Made by a program: the position numbers and the translations under genes. The notes beneath the pieces are model-generated. The model made no database searches, had not been told where the DNA came from, and saw only the letters and a program-made list of their open reading frames with translations. A stretch of 33,647 nt of DNA, from positions 1 through 33,647 of the forward strand of contig JAETOX010000021.1 of NCBI GenBank assembly GCA_021771575.1. The letters are read 5' to 3'. The stretch is from Bacteroides sp. GTDB lineage: Bacteria; Bacteroidota; Bacteroidia; Bacteroidales; Marinifilaceae. This document shows positions 17,294-24,665 of the stretch, piece by piece; the first letter of the stretch is position 1; each line of letters opens with the position of its first letter.

Positions 17294-18205
17294 TTAAGCT
17301 TCCTGCAAGGGTTTGAAACCACGTCCCAGGATTTCTTTCGAGTCCATTACATTGATAAAAGCTTCTGGGTCGATTTCAGCAATCCGATGACGCAAAATGA
17401 CCATTTCCCGCCGCGTAAGGATGGTATAGATCATATTCCGGCTTTCTCCTTTATACATACCGACAGCCGGCAATAAAGTGGCTCCCCGGTTTATATCTTT
17501 AATAATCACGTCTTTTACCGGTTCCAGTTTATCGGTAACGATCATTAGTGTCTTATGTACAGAAGCTCCGTCGATCACCAGGTCGATGACTTTACCTTCG
17601 ATAAACACGATAATCCAGGAATACATCGGTAACCGCCAGTCACCAAAAGCAACTACGGTAGAAAGAGTAATCGTACAATCGACGATAATAACCAAAGTTC
17701 CCAAAGAAATGTGAGTGTACTTGTTAAGGATCATCGAGATAATATCCGATCCTCCTGAAGTAGCACGTGCTTTAAAAATCATACCAATACCGATACCGTA
17801 AACGATTCCTCCGAATATGGCCGACAACAGTTGTTCACTCAACTGAGTCCGCTCAGTAATTCCCGGTTCCACCAAAGCGTCATAACCGTATACGGCATGA
17901 ATCAAACGCATAAAAGCCGGAATAGCAAAAGTACAAATCACTGTTTTGATTCCGAATTTAGCTCCCAGGAAATAGATTCCCAACAGCAACAAAGGTACAT
18001 CCATACACAAAGCTGCCACCTCTGTTTCCCATCCCCACAGATGATGAAAGACCATAGAGAGACCATAAGTACCTCCGGGAGCAAAGCCATAAGGCTCGGC
18101 AAACATGACTGCACCTAAAGCAAATACGAAGCACCCACCTAAAAGCCAACCGTATGTGATAAAAAAATCCTTAGAGAGAAACTTCTCTTTTGTAACAAAT
18201 CCCAT
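17294..18205 (-). CDS. YitT-family membrane protein with C-terminal DUF2179 domain
   Basis: A 303-residue inner-membrane protein. The first ~200 residues hold five or six hydrophobic helices, starting with YGWLLGGCFVFALGAVMFAE and including the GFAPGGTYGLSM loop and ARATSGGSDIISMIL motif typical of the YitT/DUF161 family. The last ~85 residues form the soluble DUF2179 domain (VTDKLEPVKDVIIKDINRGA... LTRREMVILR). Function is not settled; YitT proteins are widespread in Bacteroidota and Firmicutes. It is transcribed alone, with a TAATTTTG box at 18250-18257 and the terminator at 17191-17236. The ATG at 18205 gives a normal N-terminus. Confidence 0.9.
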   Translation of the reverse strand: MGFVTKEKFLSKDFFITYGWLLGGCFVFALGAVMFAEPYGFAPGGTYGLSMVFHHLWGWETEVAALCMDVPLLLLGIYFLGAKFGIKTVICTFAIPAFMRLIHAVYGYDALVEPGITERTQLSEQLLSAIFGGIVYGIGIGMIFKARATSGGSDIISMILNKYTHISLGTLVIIVDCTITLSTVVAFGDWRLPMYSWIIVFIEGKVIDLVIDGASVHKTLMIVTDKLEPVKDVIIKDINRGATLLPAVGMYKGESRNMIYTILTRREMVILRHRIAEIDPEAFINVMDSKEILGRGFKPLQEA

Positions 18206-18249
18206 AATAACTACCTGTTTATGATTTTAGATTTATGATTTAACGCCGC

Positions 18250-18257
18250 CAAAATTA
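18250..18257 (-). promoter_or_regulatory. -7 box of the YitT-type gene
   Basis: Minus strand TAATTTTG, a perfect TAnnTTTG match 45 bases upstream of the start codon. Confidence 0.45.
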
Positions 18258-18399
18258 CAAATAGTTTTTGGCATTTTTTTGTCATACAGAATTTTGAGAG
18301 TAAAATATAATTCTATCATATACAATAAATTAAATTCTAATTTCATTGCATATTCATACAACGGCAAGCATATTTATACAAAAACCGATCCGATCATTT

Positions 18400-18807
18400 T
18401 TATTCATCCGCAGTCTTTGTAAGGTAGCCAGCCCAAATCCGGGCAGCTTCTTCTACCGTTTTCGTACAGGGATGTTTCCGGGAAGCTACTATTTCACTGC
18501 AAATTAGCGAACTGTTTCGTGCGATAAATTGACTGGCCAGGTATTTCACAACACGGTAGTTTTCTTCTTTTCCTTTCGGATCGCCCGCTTGTGTACAGCC
18601 CGACTCAAGGCCGGCCAATATAAACATTCCACAGGCAGCTCCACAGGTCATCCGCATTCTTCCGATACCCCCGCCAAAAGAGGCAGACATTTTTAAAGCC
18701 TGTTCCCGGGTATATCCATACAGATCGGCAAAAGCCGCACACACAGCCTGTGAGCAATTATAGCCCGCTTTATACAATTCTATAGCACACTGTATTCTTT
18801 CTTCCAT
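18400..18807 (-). CDS. C_GCAxxG_C_C family (probable redox-active) protein
   Basis: A 135-residue cysteine-rich protein beginning MEERIQCAIELYKAGYNCSQ. It shows the family's cysteine pattern: NCSQAVCAAF near residue 18, the central ASFGGGIGRM-RMTCGAACGM block, a GCTQAGDPKG segment and the later LICSEIV. Related proteins are annotated as possible iron-sulfur or redox proteins, without a proven reaction. The ATG at 18807 matches the usual N-terminus; an in-frame ATG at 18840 would add 11 unrelated residues. A TAATTTTG box on the minus strand at 18857-18864 can serve as its promoter. It appears monocistronic. Confidence 0.85.
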   Translation of the reverse strand: MEERIQCAIELYKAGYNCSQAVCAAFADLYGYTREQALKMSASFGGGIGRMRMTCGAACGMFILAGLESGCTQAGDPKGKEENYRVVKYLASQFIARNSSLICSEIVASRKHPCTKTVEEAARIWAGYLTKTADE

Positions 18808-18856
18808 ATATTCATCTATTTTGCAAAGCCGGATGAGCAAATTTTTTCCGACTCTG

Positions 18857-18864
18857 CAAAATTA
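18857..18864 (-). promoter_or_regulatory. -7 box of the C_GCAxxG_C_C gene
   Basis: Minus strand TAATTTTG, a perfect TAnnTTTG match about 50 bases upstream of the ATG at 18807. Confidence 0.4.
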
Positions 18865-18865
18865 A

Positions 18866-19010
18866 TGAAAAAACTAATACATACCATTTTTCCTCCAACA
18901 CCTGTTCGAAGATTTCGGCTTCATTATCCGGAGTCCAGGATGCATATAAACCATTCTTCACAGAGGAGATGATATCCTGGGGCAAAGCCGTTTTAGTTTA
19001 CAGAGATATA
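18866..19010 (-). pseudogene. Possible gene remnant of unknown identity
   Basis: Between the TPR gene and the cysteine-rich gene the minus strand has an open stretch with protein-like content (LPQDIISSVKNGLYASWTPD, then NEAEIFEQVLEEKWYVL) but no start codon: an in-frame stop lies just before it near 18999. It looks like the tail of a decayed gene. I do not recognise the family, and it may be chance. Confidence 0.25.
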
Positions 19011-19033
19011 ACGAAATAAAAAGAAAAGAGTTA

Positions 19034-19984
19034 TCAAATCACACGGTTAGCATACATCTCTTCAAAATTAGAATAAGTGCCATTCAATTTCGTTGCCTCT
19101 TCGCCATCGGGATGCAATTCGATGGCTTTTTTCATATCCTCGAACGCACCTTCCTTATCTCCTTTTATGAGCCTTGCCCTTCCCCGCTCGCTGTATGCCT
19201 GTGCAAAATCAGGTTTTAACTCAATCGCCTCGTCAAAAAGCCCGATCGCTTCTTCCGGCTGATGACGTTCTATATACAGGCTTCCCAATTGCAGATAAGC
19301 TTGTTCATTGAAAGGGTTCAGTTCAATCACATAGCGGAAATCGTTCTCGGCTTCCAGTTGTTTACCTAAGGCGGTTTGAAGCTGTCCCCTCAACAAGTAA
19401 GTTGTCTCTTCTTCCGGTATCAACTGAATGGCTTTTTCTATATCTTCCAATCCATCCTGATAATCTTTCGTTCCCAGCATGACCTCTGCACGTAACAAAT
19501 AGGCAGCGGCAAAGTCATCTTTATGTTGAATGGCCTGCGACAAAGCGACAAGAGAACCCAGCAGGTCACCTGCTGCTTTCCGGGCTTTTCCCAACAAGAA
19601 ATAAGCTTGAGGGTTGGAAGGATCAAGAGTAATTACCTGTTGACAATCGTCACTAGCATCGGCATATTTTTCTGCCAGAAAATTAAGGTTAGCCCGCAAC
19701 AACAGGACCGAAATATTTTCCGGTTCTATAGCTATCAGCCGTCCCGCAGTCTCAATAGCTTCTTCCATCCGATCTTCCCGACTGTAAGCTCCGACCAGAT
19801 GTTCCAGTATTTCCACATCTTCTTCCAGTTTCAAAGCCTCGCAAAAACAACGGATTGCATAAGCATTCTTTCCGATTTTCAACGCTTTGATGCCATCGTA
19901 TTTCAATACATCGAAATTCCGTTTTGCCTTTGTTTCCTCATTTTCTTCTTCTCCGAAAAACAGAGATTTAAAAAAATTCGCCAT
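19034..19984 (-). CDS. Tetratricopeptide-repeat protein
   Basis: A 316-residue soluble protein. After a short N-terminal MANFFKSLFFGEEENEE segment it consists of about seven TPR units of 34 residues, shown by recurring patterns such as AYAIRCFCEALKLEED, QAYFLLGKARKAAGDLLGSL, QAYLQLGSLYIERHQPEEAI and FAQAYSERGRARLIKGDKEG. TPR arrays bind other proteins; the partner is unknown and no enzymatic domain or signal peptide is visible. The start at ATG 19984 is preferred; an in-frame ATG at 20020 overlaps its own -7 box at 20018-20025. It follows the cation transporter gene on the same strand with a 54-base gap but has its own promoter box. Confidence 0.88.
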   Translation of the reverse strand: MANFFKSLFFGEEENEETKAKRNFDVLKYDGIKALKIGKNAYAIRCFCEALKLEEDVEILEHLVGAYSREDRMEEAIETAGRLIAIEPENISVLLLRANLNFLAEKYADASDDCQQVITLDPSNPQAYFLLGKARKAAGDLLGSLVALSQAIQHKDDFAAAYLLRAEVMLGTKDYQDGLEDIEKAIQLIPEEETTYLLRGQLQTALGKQLEAENDFRYVIELNPFNEQAYLQLGSLYIERHQPEEAIGLFDEAIELKPDFAQAYSERGRARLIKGDKEGAFEDMKKAIELHPDGEEATKLNGTYSNFEEMYANRVI

Positions 19985-20017
19985 GCCGATTATTTTAGTA
20001 TTCTGAATTAGTGTGGG

Positions 20018-20025
20018 CAAAAATA
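20018..20025 (-). promoter_or_regulatory. -7 box of the TPR gene
   Basis: Minus strand TATTTTTG, a perfect TAnnTTTG match 33 bases upstream of the ATG at 19984. It supports that start over the one at 20020. Confidence 0.45.
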
Positions 20026-20038
20026 ACTAATTTTTTAT

Positions 20039-20938
20039 TTAATGACACTCTTCTTTATTACAGAGACAGTCTCGTGTTTCAAATTCCAGGGTAACATGCC
20101 GGATTCCTGCTTCTCTTAACTTTTGTTTGAGTGTGCATTTGATCGTTTCCATATTGTCTCCGTCATCAACCACGATATGAGCGGTAAGAGCGGTTTCTGT
20201 AGTGCTCAAAGCCCAGATATGCACATGATGAAAACTTTTCACTCCAGGCACAGCAGCAATCTGCCGTCCGATTTCATCATAATCCGTACCTTTCGGTACG
20301 CCGTCCAAAGAAAGCCGAAGGCTGTCACGCAATAATCCCCAGGTAGAATATACAATTACTACAGCTATCAATATACCAATCACCGGATCAACGATATACC
20401 ACCCGGTATGTTGGATAACCATCCCCGATATCATCACCCCAACCGACACCAAAGCATCCGCTGCCATATGCAGGTAGGCCCCTTTCACATTCAAGTCTTT
20501 CTCTTTGTCTTTCATGAATAGCCAAGCCGTCACAGCATTGATAATCACTCCGATCCCCGCCACCCAAGCTACAGCATCTCCATCCACCGGACGGGGACGA
20601 AATAGTTTTTCCATACTTTCGGCAAAAATAAATCCAACCGCTATCAATAAAATAACTGCATTAAGCAAAGATACCAGCACCGTACTTTTTTTGTATCCAT
20701 AGGTATATTTCGTATTGGGATGTACTTTAGCCAGACGGAATGCGAGCATCGCCAACACCAAACTAGCCACATCCCCCAGATTATGACCCGCATCGGAAAT
20801 CAAGCCAAGAGAATTATACCAGAATCCTGCCATAAATTCGGCTATAACAAAACCGGTATTCAGGATAATACCGATGATAAACGCTTTATTCAAAGATGTA
20901 ACCTCATAATGGTGGTCATGGTGATGTTCGTGTGCCAT
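20039..20938 (-). CDS. Cation diffusion facilitator (CzcD/ZnT-type zinc exporter)
   Basis: Inner-membrane metal/proton antiporter of 299 residues with six helices. It has a His-rich N-terminus (MAHEHHHDHHYE). Two HxxxD metal sites are visible: His52-Asp56 in SDAGHNLGD of TM2 and HMAAD in TM5, the His/Asp pattern that in the family favours zinc (also cadmium or cobalt). The C-terminal cytoplasmic domain carries VKSFHHVHIWALSTTETALTAH (shown here only in part), followed by a Cys/His tail CLCNKEECH that could bind metal. It has a TAAATTTG box at 20982-20989 and no metal-responsive regulator nearby. Confidence 0.94.
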   Translation of the reverse strand: MAHEHHHDHHYEVTSLNKAFIIGIILNTGFVIAEFMAGFWYNSLGLISDAGHNLGDVASLVLAMLAFRLAKVHPNTKYTYGYKKSTVLVSLLNAVILLIAVGFIFAESMEKLFRPRPVDGDAVAWVAGIGVIINAVTAWLFMKDKEKDLNVKGAYLHMAADALVSVGVMISGMVIQHTGWYIVDPVIGILIAVVIVYSTWGLLRDSLRLSLDGVPKGTDYDEIGRQIAAVPGVKSFHHVHIWALSTTETALTAHIVVDDGDNMETIKCTLKQKLREAGIRHVTLEFETRDCLCNKEECH

Positions 20939-20981
20939 ATCTTTCCTGTTAACAAGTAGTATAACTCAGGTATTTCATCCA

Positions 20982-20989
20982 CAAATTTA
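20982..20989 (-). promoter_or_regulatory. -7 box of the cation diffusion facilitator gene
   Basis: Minus strand TAAATTTG, a perfect TAnnTTTG match about 44 bases upstream of the start codon. Confidence 0.45.
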
Positions 20990-21043
20990 TCACATTTTTG
21001 AAGGATATCTTCCCTCGGGATTTACTTTAAAATAAGAATATTG

Positions 21044-21051
21044 TATTTTTG
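21044..21051 (+). promoter_or_regulatory. -7 box of queH
   Basis: TATTTTTG matches TAnnTTTG exactly; TTTA at 21021-21024 is a 3-of-4 match to the -33 TTTG with a 19-base spacer. The expected start leaves a short leader before ATG 21082. Confidence 0.55.
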
Positions 21052-21081
21052 TCTGTGTATTCAGGTTTAAAATTTACCGTT

Positions 21082-21636
21082 ATGCTCTTACTTCACACGT
21101 GTTGTGCACCTTGCTCTGCCGCTATTATCGAATGGTTGCTTGCCAACGACATACAACCGACCTTATATTATTACAATCCGAATATTTTTCCCCGGAAGGA
21201 ATATGATATCCGAAAAGCCGAGTGTACACGTTATGCCCATGCCTTAGGCCTGGAAATTATCGACGGAGATTATAACCATGAAGACTGGTGCCGGAAAATG
21301 CAGGGGTTGGAAAACGAACCCGAACGAGGTAAACGATGTTTAGAATGCTTTCGGATGCGTTTGCTGCCAACAGCACAGCTTGCAAAAAAATTAGGTTTCC
21401 CCCGTTTCGCTACCACCTTGGCGTCATCCCGCTGGAAAAGCCTGGATCAGATTGCAGAAGCCGGACATTGGGCAGCCAACCAAGTTAGAGAAGTGGAGTT
21501 CTGGGAAAAAAACTGGAGAAAAGGAGGCCTAAGCGAACGCAGGCGAATCTTGTTGGCAGAAAATGGTTTCTATAATCAACAATATTGTGGATGTGAATTT
21601 TCCATGCACTCAACTTCTTCCGAAAAAACTACCTGA
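21082..21636 (+). CDS. queH: Epoxyqueuosine reductase QueH
   Basis: Last step of queuosine tRNA modification: reduces epoxyqueuosine to queuosine in the anticodon loop. QueH is the cobalamin-independent enzyme that replaces the B12-dependent QueG; it uses iron-sulfur/iron chemistry. The 184-residue product has the hallmark LLLHTCCAPCSA (Cys7, Cys8, Cys11), YYYNPNIFPRKEY, Cys86 and Cys89 in RCLECFRMR, ATTLASSRWKS and a C-terminal YCGCEFS. The start at ATG 21082 gives the usual N-terminus; the earlier TTG at 21049 overlaps the -7 box. It is monocistronic, ended by the hairpin at 21760-21793. A cobalamin riboswitch on the opposite strand points at its 3' end. Confidence 0.95.
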   Translation: MLLLHTCCAPCSAAIIEWLLANDIQPTLYYYNPNIFPRKEYDIRKAECTRYAHALGLEIIDGDYNHEDWCRKMQGLENEPERGKRCLECFRMRLLPTAQLAKKLGFPRFATTLASSRWKSLDQIAEAGHWAANQVREVEFWEKNWRKGGLSERRRILLAENGFYNQQYCGCEFSMHSTSSEKTT

Positions 21637-21759
21637 ATATAGGGATCAAACATTCAGAAACGGAAACAAAATACCCACAAACAGGGATTTCGGTATCGGA
21701 CCCCTCTGTTTATCTTTGTCATATCGGAATTTTGTCACGTTTTATTGATTAATAGTTGT

Positions 21760-21793
21760 AAAGTCACAGGTTTTAGCCACCCTGTGACTTTTT
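21760..21793 (+). terminator. Rho-independent terminator of queH
   Basis: Perfect 11-bp stem AAAGTCACAGG / CCTGTGACTTT (21760-21770 and 21781-21791) around a 10-base loop, followed by TT to complete a run of five T. It also folds on the minus strand but there lacks a good T-run. Confidence 0.8.
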
Positions 21794-21876
21794 GGGATCA
21801 ATCCGGATACAGGCGAAGCGGAAAAAAATAAAGAAGCAAAACTTGCGGATGAATCCTGAAATAGATACGAAATAAA

Positions 21877-21990
21877 AAAAACACCGGCAGGATGCGAAGA
21901 TCGGATCCTTCAAACAGAGAACAAATTTCCGAAGTCATGCGGCCACATAATACATACACTCCTTCTACCCGACTCGTTTCCGGTGTTTTT
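21877..21990 (-). terminator. Terminator-like stem in the riboswitch leader
   Basis: Arms AAAAACACCGG (21877-21887) and CCGGTGTTTTT (21980-21990) are perfect inverted copies enclosing 92 bases that can themselves fold. On the minus strand the second arm is followed by a run of eight T, as in an intrinsic terminator. The position, about 55-170 bases after the riboswitch aptamer, fits an expression platform. Confidence 0.55.
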
Positions 21991-22044
21991 CACAGTACAG
22001 TAAATATATAAGTGCAGGTGTCCAGCCCTAAATCCACGAGAGCC

Positions 22045-22232
22045 CGAACGGTTGCCAATACTGGCAGGTCTTCTGACTTACTTCAGTCCGAACGCCTTCC
22101 CGTCATACCCAAGGCAGACAGTGGCAGGAGTATTGTCCGAACATTACACGAAGCTTACAGCAGCGAGGCCTGTCCGGGATTTTCACCCGATTCCCTCTTT
22201 ATTCCGCAACCGGATGGTCGTCGGAAAACCAG
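22045..22232 (-). promoter_or_regulatory. Cobalamin riboswitch (minus strand)
   Basis: Read on the minus strand, the conserved elements appear in order: closing stem CGGTTGC, GAGGGAATCGGGTGAAAATC, CCGGACAGGCCTCGCTGCTG, TGCCACTG, GACGGGAAGGCG, the B12-box region AAGTCAGAAGACCTGCC (22063-22079) and the pairing GCAACCG. These match the family well, so it should bind an adenosyl- or methylcobalamin-type ligand and normally switch the downstream gene off. No gene follows it on this strand before queH, which lies on the opposite strand. Confidence 0.93.
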
Positions 22233-22239
22233 TACATCG

Positions 22240-22247
22240 CAAATATA
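22240..22247 (-). promoter_or_regulatory. -7 box for the riboswitch transcript
   Basis: Minus strand TATATTTG, a perfect TAnnTTTG match just upstream of the aptamer. It suggests the riboswitch RNA has its own promoter rather than only read-through from nadD. Confidence 0.45.
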
Positions 22248-22495
22248 ACAAAAATTATAAAGATATGTACGAACTATGCTCCGATTTCTCATTTATAACG
22301 AAAACGCTTTTTAAAAAGACCATAGCGGATAGTCGTTCGCCAGGACAAATGAGATAAGTAAGGGCAACCTTTACTTTTAGCCGGGATTTCGTTTTTCCTA
22401 CTTTTTTCTGTTGCCGGCTCTTCTCCGGTAATCTTCTTTGTGCTCAAATTCTGGATACCATACCGACAAAACGAGCAACAAAACAAGAAAAACCT
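22248..22495. other. Gene-free stretch between riboswitch promoter and nadD
   Basis: No convincing gene. The minus strand has a 65-codon frame from a TTG at 22486 with no recognisable content. I see no strong terminator after nadD here. Together with the riboswitch, its leader stem and the queH terminator this fills the 859-base gap between queH and nadD. Confidence 0.5.
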
Positions 22496-23068
22496 TTATC
22501 GGCTCCCGTAATATTCTTGTATTAAAGCTAAAGCGGAAGCCGGCACATAAGTGGAGATATCTTCATTTTTTTCTATCTTTTCCCGAATGGCAGTAGAAGA
22601 TATATCCGACAACGGCGCATTTATCAACACAATGTGTCCCGCATCCAGTTTAGGAATAGGATACCCGCGACGGGGATAGACAAATAACGGGAAATCCTTC
22701 AATATTTCTTCATAATTTTGCCAATAATGAAAACGCTGCAGGTTATCTCCTCCGATAATCAGGGAAAAACCGGTTTCCGGAAACCGGCGTTTTAACAATT
22801 GCAAAGTCTGGGAAGTATAAGAAGGCCTTGGCATATAAAATTCGACATCAGAAGCCTTCATCCGACTATCTTCGGCAATGGCCGATTGTACGATTTGTAA
22901 TCTTTTCTCTTCTTCCAATAAAGTCTGATCTTTTTTCCAGGGATTTTGCGGAGACACCACAAACCATACCTCCTCGCAATACCGATATTTCAACAAATAC
23001 CGGGCTATGGTGAGATGTCCGTTGTGGATCGGATTAAAAGAGCCGAAAAAAAGGCCGACCATACTCAT
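22496..23068 (-). CDS. nadD: Nicotinate-nucleotide adenylyltransferase
   Basis: NAD biosynthesis: joins nicotinate mononucleotide and ATP to give deamido-NAD. The 190-residue protein has the nucleotidyltransferase signature GSFNPIHNGHL (residues 9-19), KASDVEFYMPRPSYTSQTL in the substrate region, an IIGGDNLQRFHYWQ segment and the C-terminal ISSTAIREKI that closes on ATP. The start at 23068 overlaps the gmk stop by four bases (ATGA), the usual sign of translational coupling; an ATG two codons later is possible. It is the last gene of the yicC-gmk-nadD operon. Confidence 0.96.
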   Translation of the reverse strand: MSMVGLFFGSFNPIHNGHLTIARYLLKYRYCEEVWFVVSPQNPWKKDQTLLEEEKRLQIVQSAIAEDSRMKASDVEFYMPRPSYTSQTLQLLKRRFPETGFSLIIGGDNLQRFHYWQNYEEILKDFPLFVYPRRGYPIPKLDAGHIVLINAPLSDISSTAIREKIEKNEDISTYVPASALALIQEYYGSR

Positions 23069-23634
23069 TCCTCCCCGAATAAAAACTTATTTACTATTGT
23101 TTCTACTTCTGCCAAGGCTTCCTCCAATTTATCATTTACGATAATGATATCGAAATTTTCGGCAAAAGTCATCTCATATTCAGCCTTAGCGACCCGCTGT
23201 TCGATTTTTTCCGGCTCGTCCGTTCCCCTCCCGATCAAACGTTCCTGCAAGGCTGCTATCGAAGGAGGCTGAATAAAAACAGATAAAGCCTCCGAGCCGA
23301 ACTTCTTCTTCAGGTTCACCCCTCCAACCACATCGATATCGAAAAGGACAGTTTTGCCTTCTGCCCAGATCCGTTCCACTTCACTTTTCAGCGTACCATA
23401 AAAACATCCGGGATATACTTCTTCATACTCCAAAAACTCATCGGCGGCAATCCGCTTTTTAAATTCTTCCTGAGTAAAAAAATAATATTCTTTTCCATGC
23501 TGTTCATTTCCGCGTGGAGCACGACAAGTCGCTGAAACAGAAAATTCCAATCCCCAATTTTTCTTTAACAAATAATTGACAATCGTACTTTTCCCTGCTC
23601 CACTCGGTGCCGAAAAAATAATTACTTTTCCCAT
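23065..23634 (-). CDS. gmk: Guanylate kinase
   Basis: Phosphorylates GMP to GDP in purine nucleotide metabolism. The 189-residue protein has the P-loop PSGAGKST (10-17), SATCRAPRGNEQHGKEYYFF with the GMP-binding region, EYEEVYPGCFYGT and VLFDIDVVGG. Length is normal for the family. It starts 25 bases after yicC and overlaps nadD by four bases, so the three genes are probably co-transcribed. The yicC-gmk linkage is a well-known conserved arrangement. Confidence 0.97.
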   Translation of the reverse strand: MGKVIIFSAPSGAGKSTIVNYLLKKNWGLEFSVSATCRAPRGNEQHGKEYYFFTQEEFKKRIAADEFLEYEEVYPGCFYGTLKSEVERIWAEGKTVLFDIDVVGGVNLKKKFGSEALSVFIQPPSIAALQERLIGRGTDEPEKIEQRVAKAEYEMTFAENFDIIIVNDKLEEALAEVETIVNKFLFGEE

Positions 23635-23659
23635 ATTATGCGCTCGTAAAGTTTAGAAA

Positions 23660-24538
23660 TTATAATACATTCAAGCTCTGCTCTTTGATTTTTTCCAGTT
23701 CGTCTTTCATGCGTACAACCAGTTTCTGGATGTCATGATCGTTGGCTTTCGAACCCATGGTATTGATTTCACGGCCGATTTCCTGAGCAATAAAACCGAT
23801 TTTCCGACCGGGCGCTTCCTCTTTTTCTACTGTTTCCAGAAAATATTGACAATGGTTCGTCAGACGTACTTTTTCTTCGGTAATATCCAGTTTTTCCAGA
23901 TAATAGATGATTTCCTGCTCTAAACGATTCTGATCGATGTTTTTGACGTCTGTCCACTCATTAATCTTCTCCTGTAATTTTTGCCGGATAACTTCTATCC
24001 GCCTGCCTTCGAATTGAGGAACCTGAGCAGCCAGTTGCTGAATGAGTTCTATCCGATGACCAATATCTTTTATTAAAGCTTTTCCTTCTTGTATACGGAA
24101 TTTATTTATTTCCTCCAACGCTTTCACGATCCCTGTTTTCAGGTTTAGCCATTCTGCCTCATCCAGTTCTTCCATTTTCACTTGCAAGGTATCCGGAAAC
24201 CGCATGACAGTCTGCAATAATTCGTTTTTATCGGGCTCCATTCCCAAACGGGTGGAAATATCCAGCATTTGATTAAAGTATTGCATGACAACATTTGCAT
24301 TAATCGATACATCTTTATCACTTTCGGAATTATCGAAATAGATGTTCATATCCACTTTCCCCCGATCCAACTGTTCTTTAACCATACTCCGGATTTCCAT
24401 TTCTTTTTCCTTATAGAGATTAGGCATCCGCAAATTCAGATCCAGTTGTTTCGAATTCAGACTTTTAATTTCGATTACAATTTTTTTATTTCCGCTTTCA
24501 ACTGTTGTTTTGCCAAAACCGGTCATCGATTTTACCAT
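23660..24538 (-). CDS. yicC: YicC-family endoribonuclease
   Basis: A 292-residue protein of the YicC/YloC family, members of which act as endoribonucleases in RNA turnover. It has the N-terminal MVKSMTGFGK, IEIKSLNSKQLDLNLRMP, and the C-terminal DUF1732 part with LEQEIIYYLEKLDITEEKVR, FIAQEIGREINTMGSKAND and the closing helix with VRMKDELEKIKEQSLNVL; these are near-textbook family motifs. It heads the yicC-gmk-nadD operon; a TACTTTTG box on the minus strand at 24564-24571 lies 25 bases upstream. No missing motif was seen. Confidence 0.94.
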   Translation of the reverse strand: MVKSMTGFGKTTVESGNKKIVIEIKSLNSKQLDLNLRMPNLYKEKEMEIRSMVKEQLDRGKVDMNIYFDNSESDKDVSINANVVMQYFNQMLDISTRLGMEPDKNELLQTVMRFPDTLQVKMEELDEAEWLNLKTGIVKALEEINKFRIQEGKALIKDIGHRIELIQQLAAQVPQFEGRRIEVIRQKLQEKINEWTDVKNIDQNRLEQEIIYYLEKLDITEEKVRLTNHCQYFLETVEKEEAPGRKIGFIAQEIGREINTMGSKANDHDIQKLVVRMKDELEKIKEQSLNVL

Positions 24539-24563
24539 GATTGCTTCGTTTTATATTTCCTTG

Positions 24564-24571
24564 CAAAAGTA
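24564..24571 (-). promoter_or_regulatory. -7 box of the yicC-gmk-nadD operon
   Basis: Minus strand TACTTTTG, a perfect TAnnTTTG match 25 bases upstream of the yicC start. Confidence 0.5.
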
Positions 24572-24629
24572 ACGATTTGTTCGCAAATCACATCAATATA
24601 ATGTATTTTACAGATTTCGCTTTTTTTCC

Positions 24630-24637
24630 TATCTTTA
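24630..24637 (+). promoter_or_regulatory. -7 box of lepA
   Basis: TATCTTTA matches TAnnTTTG at all but the last conserved position, with TTTA at 24607-24610 as a weak -33 element 19 bases upstream. It lies 28 bases before the lepA start and is divergent from the yicC box. Confidence 0.4.
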
Positions 24638-24665
24638 CCACGGCAATTTAATCTGAAACATACAG

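Noticed and set aside
22289..22486. 65-codon minus-strand frame after nadD
   Set aside because: TTG start, Cys- and Lys-rich composition without recognisable motifs; no support beyond being open.
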